DNA of 64,000 nucleotides from Macrothele yani (lineage: Eukaryota > Arthropoda > Arachnida > Araneae > Macrothelidae): assembly GCA_039090855.1 (NCBI GenBank), contig CM077011.1:34367501-34431500 (forward strand), given 5' to 3'. The number at the start of each line of letters is the position of its first letter. Within the stretch, counting starts at the first letter, position 1. The notes beneath the pieces were generated by a model, which had not been told where the DNA came from, made no database searches, and saw only the letters and a program-made list of their open reading frames with translations. The position numbers and the translations under genes were made by a program. Shown one piece after another: positions 33,358-40,819 of this stretch.

Positions 33358-35057
33358 TTTTATTCTGATTCCTATCTGCCTTTATGCCGTGTGCGTCCTT
33401 CTGGCAGGTACGTCACATCTCCTGGTACGTTACAAATGGGGTCGAGTTCTCTTTACGGATGAGAGCCGATTTAGTCTGACGAGCGATTCTGGACGTATGC
33501 ACATCTGGAGAGAGCAGGGAACACGCAATCACACCTCCAACATCATCGAAAGGGATAGGTTTGGAGGTGGCGGAATTCTCGTTTGGGGCGGTATCATGCT
33601 TGGTAGCCGTACTAACCTCCACATCTTCCAAGGAGGTTCAGTCACTAGTGTCCGCTATTGTACCGAAGTTCTCCTGTCTCATGTGCGTCTGTTTAGAGGT
33701 GCTGTGGGTCCTGAGTTCCTTTTCATGGATGACAACGCTACACCTCATCGTACAATGGCTGTCTCAGAGCTGTTGGAGAGCGAAGATATTCAACGCATGG
33801 ATTGGCCCGCAAGGTCCCCGGACCTAAATCCAATCGAACACGCGTGTGACCTTCTCAGGAGACGCTTGGCAGCTCGTCACCAGCCGCCAGCAACGATTCC
33901 GCAGCTGCGGTTGGCATTACAAGAGTAATGGGCCGCGATGCCTCAACAGCTCCTTGATAACCTCGTCCTCAGCATAGACAGACGTTGCAAATCCTGCAAC
34001 GCAGTCAGGGGTGTGATCATATCCCTTACAAAAGATTGGATTTTTCTTGGCAGCCGCCTGTCACATGGATGTTTCTGTCTTCTGTCCAGTTGTGCTCGAA
34101 GCTACCTTTTCAATAAAGTGCCTTTGTATCCTTTGGATTCCTTGTTTGGACGGTTTTGATCCCTTGTCCCATATTCTTTCATCTTGGGGATCTTATGGTA
34201 TGATTTGAGTCGATGTGGAGCACTTCTGCACGATGTTACATTCGAAAAACCGTCTCGTCCTTAATTTTTGCACGCCAGTGTATTTCTCGTCTTGTTTGCG
34301 GAATATTCCTGCAGCATTGGTCGGCTTGCTGTGTATCATCGCATACAAAACACATCTGCAAAAATTTTGGCTGTTCATAGGGTAAATGATGTAGACTACC
34401 AATTATATGATACACTTGTCGTTGTACCTTAAATGTAGGCATGTAACCAGACTGACTAAATTGTTTAGTTGTGCCAAATGATGTCATCTGAAAACAGGAA
34501 TTATAACGGCGTAAGTTGTTTTGAAAATGTTTTGTATCTGATGAGTTGTGAGTCAAAAACATACGTGATATCTCTGGAGGATCCTGCAATAATGGCAACT
34601 GAACCTTCTCACCATTACAACACATACCTGGGGCTTCACCTTTCCATTTCATGGCTGCACAGTATTGACACGTTAATGACATTGATCCAATGATACATGA
34701 TGGATCACAGGCGTAATCCACGGACGGGTTGTAGACGAATACTGCATTTTCTTCTTCTCTCCAGATGTTCAACCGAGCATTAGCCGTAGTGAGTCGATTA
34801 TGCTGAAGTCGTGTGTCTCGTTGCTGGAGTGTTTCCTGTGCCCTCGATTGCGCCGTAGAAGTCCTATTGTGTTCCAGTCTTCTTTCTCGCAGCTGGTATG
34901 ATTCCTGTGCCCTTGATTGTGCTCTGGAAATACCATCTTGTTCCAGCCTTCTTTCTCGTTCTTCTGCTGTTTCTTGTTCTCTCCTCCTTCTTTGAGTTTC
35001 TCTATCCATTCTTTGTGTTCTTCTTACACATTGTTTCTTTCTGGGAGGTTGAAGCAT

Positions 35058-35565
35058 AGTATGATGACCTTCTGACGTATGACACTTTTGAATTAATAAC
35101 GGAGATTGAAAAACAACGTTCTATTTTTTTCTTCTCCACCGTCAAGGTCATAATACAATTGGCAAACAACGCTTAACAAAAAACATGCGCCTCTCCGCTT
35201 CCTTTACCGCTTTCTTTACATGCAACCTGATCACACCCAACGCGAAGGCGCGAAGATAAGTGGTCCACGATAAATTTGAGCCATTTCTTTTTTAGAATTA
35301 CGTTAAAACAACATTCTATTTTCTAGCTCACAACGTCGTCACAGTATGATGACCTTCTGACTATGACACTTTTGAATTAATAACGCAGATTGAAAAAGTA
35401 GGTTCTATTTTTTTCTTCTTCGCCTTCAAAGTCATAATACAATCGGCAAACAACGCTTACAAAAAAGGACGTAATAAATGTATTTACGAATGAAAATAGT
35501 CGTAACGGAATTCTAAAAAAGAAACGCCTAAAATTTATGGTGAACTACTTTTCTGCACGCCTTAA
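35058..35565. repeat. Upstream region of the Helitron with a 120-bp direct repeat
   Basis: Stretches at about 35059-35180 and 35346-35470 are direct copies with few differences, sharing GTATGATGACCTTCTGAC, TTTTGAATTAATAACG and GGCAAACAACGCTTA. They lie upstream of the Helitron Rep start (on its coding strand), so they may be part of the Helitron 5' region. No Helitron 5' terminus (TC) could be fixed. Confidence 0.55.
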
Positions 35566-35576
35566 CGTTCGGCGTG

Positions 35577-35796
35577 GAGGAGGAGGAGGTTTAACGATTT
35601 AACGACCACCGTGAGCAACTCAATGGGCTATAAGCAGTCGCCCGTCCCTAATTTAGGGTCACTGGTTCCAGGGAAGGGAGAGAGCCAGTGCCGTAAGACA
35701 AACCCAACATCCATGCCTCACCGGGATTCGAACCAGGACCCCTTTCGGACGAATGATCAGAGGCCATCGCTTAGACCACTGCGCCACCGTGGCGGC
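35577..35796 (-). repeat. SINE family 1 with GGA-type tail
   Basis: Full body and head. The duplication CGTTCGGCGTG is perfect (35566-35576 and 35797-35807). Instead of poly-A the 3' tail on the minus strand is CCTCC-rich, and a short internal duplication AACGATTTAACG is present near the 3' end. Confidence 0.9.
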
Positions 35797-36177
35797 CGTT
35801 CGGCGTGATCAGGCTGATGTCAACAAAGCGAAAAGACACACTCAGATCGGGTAGAAACGCGTAACATTAAATAACTAAAATTCAAATTCAAATTTAAAAG
35901 AAATCGCTTCAAGGTGCACCAGAAGATGTCTACAGGTACCTTCGTAACAATTTTTGTCGCTCTAGGTCGCGTTATTCTATGTAAAATCCGACCGACAGAC
36001 ACACACACACACAGTCTGTTTTATATATAGAGAGAGATTTGCTGTTAGAAATTCTGATTCAACAGTTTCTTAACATTGTTCAGATCAGAAAAATGTTTGA
36101 TATTGCATGCCATACAGCGTTGTTGAGGAATACTTCGCTTATTTCTGCTTTATTTAACGGGTTAGTCATCAGCATTT

Positions 36178-36402
36178 TTTTTTTTTTTTTTTTGATTGGA
36201 GGTTTAACGACCACCGTGAGCAACTCAATGGGCTATAAGCAGTCGCCCGTCCCTAATTTAGTGTCACTGGTTCCAGGGAAGGGAGAGAGCCAGTGCCGTA
36301 AGACAAACACAACATCCATGCCTGACCGGGATTCGAACCCAGACCCCTTACGGACGAATGATCAGAGGCCAACGCCTTAGACCACTGCGCCACCGGGGCG
36401 GC
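36178..36402 (-). repeat. SINE family 1, full-length
   Basis: T tract, body and head close to consensus. Target duplication TCAGCATTT (36169-36177 and 36403-36411). Confidence 0.93.
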
Positions 36403-36483
36403 TCAGCATTTCGCACTCAGTCTGTTTAAAATATTGATTCTAAAATATCCGGACACCTCCTTTGGTGGATGAAAACGGATTTG

Positions 36484-36702
36484 GCCGCCCCGGTGGCGCA
36501 GTGGTCTAAGGCGCTGGCCTATGATCATTCGTCCGTAAGGGGTCCGGGTTCGAATCCCGGTGAGGCATGGCTGTTGTGTTTGTCTTACGGCACTGGCTCT
36601 CCTAAATTAGGGACGGGCGACTGCTTATAGCCCATTGAGTTGCTCACGGTGGTCGTTAAACCTGCAATCAAAAAAAAAAAAAAAAAAAAAAAAAAAGAAA
36701 AA
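36484..36702 (+). repeat. SINE family 1 with internal deletion, long poly-A
   Basis: The head matches consensus; about 27 bp are missing in the body between GGCTCT and CCTAAATTAGG. Poly-A of about 27 bp. Target duplication GAAAACGGATTTG flanks it (ending at 36483 and at 36703-36715). Confidence 0.93.
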
Positions 36703-36943
36703 GAAAACGGATTTGTAAAATTTATTGAAAAAATATTCCTCAACAATGCTCTATTGCGTGCAATAACAAACATTTTTCTGATCTGAACAACCTTAAAAAA
36801 CTGCTGAATCAGAATTTCTAACAGCAAAGTGAAAAAACAAAACCGAATTATCGGAAGTTAAAATACTGAATAAATCTGTAAAATTGTCAACAAATATCAA
36901 CTTTCGTCAGGATAGAAGGAATTACAACCACAGGAGCCGTTCA

Positions 36944-37161
36944 GGTGGCACACTGGTCTAAACGCTGGCATATGACCACTCAGCTGAGATGCGCCCGGGT
37001 TCGAATCCCGGTGGTGCATGGATGTTGTGTTTGTCTTACGGCACTGGCTCTCTCCCTTCCCAGGAGTCATTGGCCCTAAATTAAGGACGGGCGACTGCTT
37101 ATAGCCCATTGAGTTGCTCACGGTGGTCGTTAAACCTTCAATAAAAAACAAAACAAAAAAC
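36944..37161 (+). repeat. SINE family 1, full-length, subfamily variant
   Basis: The head differs from consensus (GTGGCACACTGGTCTAAACG) and the tail is an AAAAC repeat rather than pure poly-A. The flanks repeat ACAACCACAGGAG versus ACAACCATAGGAG. Confidence 0.88.
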
Positions 37162-37563
37162 AACAACCATAGGAGACACCTTTCCTAACAACGCTTCTCA
37201 TTGGTCGAATAGGAGACGTCATGTATGACCGCGGTACAGTGCCTAGAATAGATTATGTGTCGTGCTCCGTAAGACGTCTCTCACCGTTTTTGACCAATCA
37301 TCATGAAATGGTAGAGGGCGCTTGCATGGGAAATTACGTTACATGCCACATCCTTGTCAATGGTGGGAAGTTTGTTTATAGATTTTTCGCAGTGCTAGGA
37401 ACCTGGATAGCTTTTACAAAGGTAGGCGGAGCGAAGTGTTTTTGCTAATTTGCTGTAACTCGATCAAAATAGTTATATGCTGGGATAATTCAACAGCTGT
37501 TCACTGGGACGCAATAGTTCTTCTTAAGTGTTAATGTGCGAGTTTTATTGAACTGTGGAACGC
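37162..37563. other. Spacer
   Basis: Moderate GC content, no recognisable gene. An open frame at 37221-37448 has no domain. Confidence 0.3.
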
Positions 37564-37567
37564 TTAA

Positions 37568-38256
37568 GGTGGACGTCTAGTGATTTTGCTTCCTATACTT
37601 CCAATAGGCAAAGTTCTGTAAACATTTCCTTCATAATTAATGCGTTCCCAAGGATGGAAATTTGAACATCGATTAAAATAACTTCATATTATAACTTGGA
37701 ATACTTAATATTTTCTAAAACATAACCGTAATTAAGCAATCCAACATTTGTTTGTCTACTGACGTTATCGATGCACAGGTCGCGCTATCTTCTTTCTAGT
37801 CTCTTTTTTTTTTTTTTTTTTTTTTTTTTGGTTATAGGTTTAACGACCACCGTGAGCAACTCAATGGGCTATAAGCAGTCGCCCGTCCCTAATTTAGGGT
37901 CACTGGTTCCAGGGAAGGGAGAGAGCCAGTGCCGTAAGACAAACACAACATCCATGCCTCACCGGGATTCGAACCCGGACCCCTTCGGACGAATGATCAG
38001 AGGCCAACGCCTTAGACCACTGCGCCACCGGGGCGGCTTTCTAGTCTCAACACCACCAAAGGAAAAGTTATTGATTTTTAATATAATTATGGTTATATTT
38101 TAGAAAATATTAAGTATTCCAAAATATAATATGAAGTTATTTTAATCGATATTCAAATTTTCATCCTCGGGAACGCATCAATTGTGAAAAAAAAAAAAAT
38201 GTGTACAGAAGTTTGCCCATTGGAAGTATAAGAAGCAAAATCACTAGACGTACACC
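37568..38256. mobile_element. piggyBac-type MITE, diverged copy, interrupted by a SINE
   Basis: TTAA at 37564-37567 and 38257-38260. It shares the inner arms with the other two MITEs (AATTAATG-GTTCCCAAGGA, and AAGCAATCCAACATTTGTTT), but the outer ends read GGTGGACGTCTAGTGATTTT, so it is a subfamily with changed termini. Removing the SINE leaves about 440 bp, the size of the other copies. Confidence 0.85.
37804..38037 (-). repeat. SINE family 1 inside the MITE
   Basis: Full-length with a T tract over 25 bp and an intact head. Target duplication TTTCTAGTCTC (37793-37803 and 38038-38048) lies within the MITE, so the SINE came later. Confidence 0.95.
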
Positions 38257-38489
38257 TTAAGAGCCAAAATGACCCCAGACCGGGCTTGGCATTACACATG
38301 TTGAATTTCATTACTGAATTCTTTATATATATCCAATTTCATTGTTTATAAGTTACCTTCACGAAAAACTTTAATTAAAAAAAAATCCCTGGATATTATT
38401 CTTATAAACTGGTTACCAAAAATTAAAGAAATTATCGTGTTAAGTGCATGGGTGGTACCACTATGCATTATTTTAAGAAGAGAATATTC

Positions 38490-39075
38490 TGAAAAGGTTT
38501 AGTTACGTGAGTGGTATCGGTCCACGAAAGAATTTTTCCAATCGAGATTTTAGAAGTTCAGATTTTGCTGCAAATGCGTCAGAAGCAGAAATTAACACTT
38601 ACGCCTCCTGGTGGCCAGGCCATTTTTACCAAAAAGTTAGAAATTATGAGCAAACGATTTCCTACCAGGAGCTGTATCTGCATCAGAAAGAATTTTTCAA
38701 ATCGGAGTTTTAGGAGCAGAGATAGTGGGGAAAACGTAATTTACCTCTGCGCCCACTAGTGGAAAATCTATGCGTAACTTCGGAAAGTGACTATACCTAA
38801 AATAGTCTTCGACATAAATGCAATCGAAAGGTAAAATAATTTTTTCAATCGGATGTTTAGAAGCAAAAATATGGAATAAAATGTATTTTGAATTCGACAT
38901 TATCTGCATTTATGCCCTGCTGTAGTGGCGAATTTGTGCATCGTATAAAAAAACGGAACGAAGGATCATCATTCGCGCATTTCTTCCTAATGCAAAAAGA
39001 AGTTTTGAAATCGCATTAATAGTTGCAGAGATATATTTTGAAATTGCATTAATAGTTGCACAGACGGACGGACAA
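38490..39075 (+). repeat. Satellite block, first part
   Basis: Contains the recurring words AGAATTTTTC, AATCGGAG, TTTTAG-AGCAGA and GCCC-CTAGTGG. The whole block corresponds in order to 42165-42720, including the tail CTTCCTAATGCAAAAAGAA. It is separated from the rest of the satellite by 39076-40820. Confidence 0.8.
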
Positions 39076-39581
39076 ACCGATAACATAAGCAAGATCTGTT
39101 TTTTCAAAAGACATGCTAAAAATAGAGGGAAAATAAATATAAACTACGAGATTCCATGTATATTTCAAAACACAACTGTAATTGCTCATCAGCAAATCAA
39201 CAAGGAAAGATAAATATTTTTTTGCAGAATATTAATATTTTTAAAAATGAAATTCAGCTTGTGATTTTATAAAAACATCCAGATAACTTTTTTTTTAGCG
39301 TTTGTAAAAAAAATGAGAAATTAACTGGGTAACTTTAACAAAGAACAAGAAGCGCAAAAAATAAATAGATAAGAGATTATATACGTTTCTGTATTTCTAT
39401 CTATTTTATTTTTGATAATTGTTTTAAACATTTACCACATATCAAACGCATATAATCTTAAATATCAAACACAATACGGGGCCGACAGTCCAATTTCCTA
39501 TCAAATGAGCAATTCAAAAAGTAGGAACTGTACACCAAATTAAACTCAAAATAGTATAACTATATACTAAAAATCCGAAAA
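39076..39581. other. AT-rich spacer
   Basis: No gene or structured repeat seen. Confidence 0.3.
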
Positions 39582-40096
39582 TTTATTGGCGTAGAATAAA
39601 TAATCAAAATTTCCAAGCTTTCGCACATCAACCAGATGGCTTTCTCAAGGAAGGTAGACAGCTAACTGCAAACTGGATAATAGAACGTTTCAACACTTTA
39701 AACGCGGTGACTTGACTAGACAATAAATGATTAGGAGCAAACGTGATATTTCGAAGAAACGAGGTCACGTTGGTTGGGCACGCGGTACTATGGTAGAAAT
39801 CTCAGCATTATTTGAAGAATTGATTCCAAATACGTGGTAACTCCTGAGAGACGCTATCGTTACAAGCCTCGCAGCTGGTCAAGATTTCCAAGGTTTCGCG
39901 AATGGCAGTAGATTTGGGTGTTTAGTATGAAGCTAATTTCTTTACATCACTCCATATAGGATCGGCGGACTTGAACCTGACTTCTCTTGATAGGGCATTA
40001 TCCAGTTTGCAGTTAGCTGTCTACCTTCCTTGAGAAAGCCATCTGGTTGATGTGCGAAAGCTTGGAAATTTTGATTATTTATTCTACGCCAATAAA
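39582..40096. mobile_element. Perfect 100-bp inverted repeats around a 315-bp centre
   Basis: The left arm 39582-39681 begins TTTATTGGCGTAGAATAAAT, and the right arm 39997-40096 is its exact reverse complement by my base-by-base reading. The centre has no long open frame. A palindrome this perfect indicates a recent fold-back insertion, arm homogenisation by gene conversion, or an assembly artefact. No target duplication was evident. Confidence 0.85.
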
Positions 40097-40164
40097 TGAG
40101 CAATGTTGAATAAAGAAAAAAAGTTTACTTATTTTGTTATTTACTAATTTTTTGGAAAAAAAAC

Positions 40165-40214
40165 CGCTTTGGCCTCATAAGGTGGAGCTTGGTTCAACTT
40201 ATGAGGCCAAAGCG
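40165..40214. repeat. Perfect 17-bp-stem hairpin
   Basis: CGCTTTGGCCTCATAAG (40165-40181) pairs perfectly with 40198-40214 across a 16-base loop. It lies between the fold-back element and a Tc1 remnant. It may be the residue of a deleted fold-back element; a transcribed hairpin is possible but unsupported. Confidence 0.8.
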
Positions 40215-40394
40215 ATTATTTAATTTAAGAGGACGAAAAATATTGGGTGGGCATTCGCCGCCCATGTAAAATTATTGGAAGGGCAAGATTCACCTTGCCC
40301 CCCCCCATTCGACGCCTATGAGTTGCAGTATTATGGTGTCCACAAACTGACGGAAGGACAAAGTGATACGATAAGCATATACTCTTTTTTTTGC

Positions 40395-40505
40395 AAAAGA
40401 GGTGCTAAGGAACAGAAACGGTATCACGAGCACAAAACCTGGACGCTACATGATTGGAAAGATGTGATTTGGTCCGACCAGTCGCCATTCACACTTCTTT
40501 AAACT
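40395..40505 (+). pseudogene. Tc1-like transposase fragment
   Basis: The frame reads QKRYHEHKTWTLHDWKDVIW followed by SDQSPFTLL. This corresponds to the first catalytic block of Tc1 transposases (usually W-x-x-V-x-(W/F)-SDESxF), with Glu changed to Gln. Upstream and downstream sequence is too decayed to join. Confidence 0.65.
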
Positions 40506-40577
40506 TCGGGGAGAGTTTATTTTTTGAAAAATGCCAAAGGATACGCATAATCCCAACTAGCTTATAATCCCAACTAA

Positions 40578-40611
40578 CTATGTTTGAGATTTGTGCAAAT
40601 CTCAAACATAG
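40578..40611. repeat. Near-perfect palindrome, 16-bp stem
   Basis: CTATGTTTGAGATTTG is followed by two bases and its exact reverse complement (40596-40611). It sits within decayed Tc1-like sequence. Confidence 0.85.
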
Positions 40612-40819
40612 TGGGGCAGGAGTGGATTGGGTCGACCAAACTAGGCCGGGAAATGTAGTTTTGTGGTCCACTATAAAAACACACTTACATATAGCAGGGC
40701 ACCTCATCAGTACCTTCATGAAAAAATTCTGTTAGATACTGGATGACTATTAAAATATGCATTGCAAAACGAATTCAGCCGTAAGTAAATTTTAACAATT
40801 TAATTATAAACTTTAAAAA

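Larger units (their letters stand above)
32937..33434 (-). mobile_element. LTR-type miniature retrotransposon (TRIM-like) with tRNA-like LTRs
   Basis: Two 180-bp direct repeats (32937-33116 and 33255-33434) flank 138 bp. On the minus strand the LTR runs from TGTAAC to GTTATA. The internal part starts one base after the 5' LTR with TGGCGCCCGAAC, the primer-binding site complementary to the 3' end of tRNA-Lys. It ends with a purine tract (AATAATAATAAGGGGGAGA) just before the 3' LTR. A 4-bp target duplication AATG (32933-32936 and 33435-33438) lies within the Tc1 transposase gene, and excision of the element restores that frame. No gag or pol. The LTRs differ at about nine positions by eye. It must be moved by enzymes of an autonomous LTR element. 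Confidence 0.85.
32485..34020 (+). pseudogene. Tc1/mariner transposase A (DD34E), interrupted
   Basis: The ATG at 32485 begins MANRQCSRRHLDDFIRGRVI, a helix-turn-helix DNA-binding region. After a TAG at 32773 the frame continues with RFTVARMLHKGGLFARRPVR and KNWAHQQ, then is cut by the retroelement (32937-33434 plus a 4-bp duplication). It resumes as WGRVLFTDESRFSL. Catalytic residues are present: the Asp of FTDESRF, the Asp of MDDNATPH and the Glu of NPIEH, with 34 residues between the last two. A TAA at 33926 follows LALQE, and coding-like sequence (PQQLLDNLVLSIDRR) continues to about 34020. The enzyme would be inactive. Confidence 0.9.
32321..34280 (+). mobile_element. Tc1-like element A, inserted in the Helitron
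   Basis: Inserted at a TA dinucleotide: removing 32321-34280 and one TA rejoins the Helitron frame as QTRREI-FKLQEML. The right terminus reads CACTGGCGTGCAAAAATTAA on the minus strand. The left terminus (CTGTCCGGTACAGTATGACA) matches it only weakly, so one end has diverged. The total length includes a 498-bp retroelement insertion. A TATA-like GGGTATAAAG lies about 115 bp upstream of the transposase ATG. Confidence 0.88.
31047..35057 (-). pseudogene. Helitron Rep protein pseudogene, split by a Tc1 element and 3'-truncated
   Basis: Helitrons are rolling-circle transposons whose Rep/helicase nicks and joins DNA. The first part (34283-35057) starts MLQPPRKKQCVRRTQRMDRE and has Arg/Gln-rich repeats (RERRLEQ, RRLEHNR, TRLQHNR). 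A Cys-rich block CQYCAAMKWKGEAPGMCCNG and the Helitron-like N-terminal signature YNSCFQMTSFG with PTFKVQRQVYHIIGSL follow. The frame resumes at 32318 as FKLQEMLHRENAYVKSF and continues through VILPSSFTGSPRYMQ and FITFTCNPAWDEIKNEL to the catalytic region. Two in-frame stops occur (31836 and 31512). The metal-binding His-x-His of the HUH nuclease reads GLPHSYILVWL, so the second His is Tyr. The reading ends at 31047, and the rest of Rep and the helicase domain are missing. Confidence 0.88.
36038..36828. mobile_element. Inverted-repeat element carrying two SINEs
   Basis: The left arm (36038-36140) and right arm (about 36730-36828) are imperfect reverse complements about 100 bp long. They start TTTGCTGTTAGAAATTCTGA and include TTCAGATCAGAAAAATGTTT and AACA-GTTGTTGAGGAAT-like sequence. 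Two oppositely oriented SINEs sit between the arms and inflate its length. The interior remnant contains TATCCGGACACCTCC. No transposase. Confidence 0.7.

Noticed and set aside
32937..33434. Simple tandem duplication of a SINE
   Set aside because: A primer-binding site directly after one repeat, a polypurine tract directly before the other, and a single 4-bp duplication around the whole unit fit an LTR element better.
35059..35470. Second LTR pair (120-bp direct repeats)
   Set aside because: No TG/CA-type ends, no primer-binding site or polypurine tract between the copies, and no flanking duplication.
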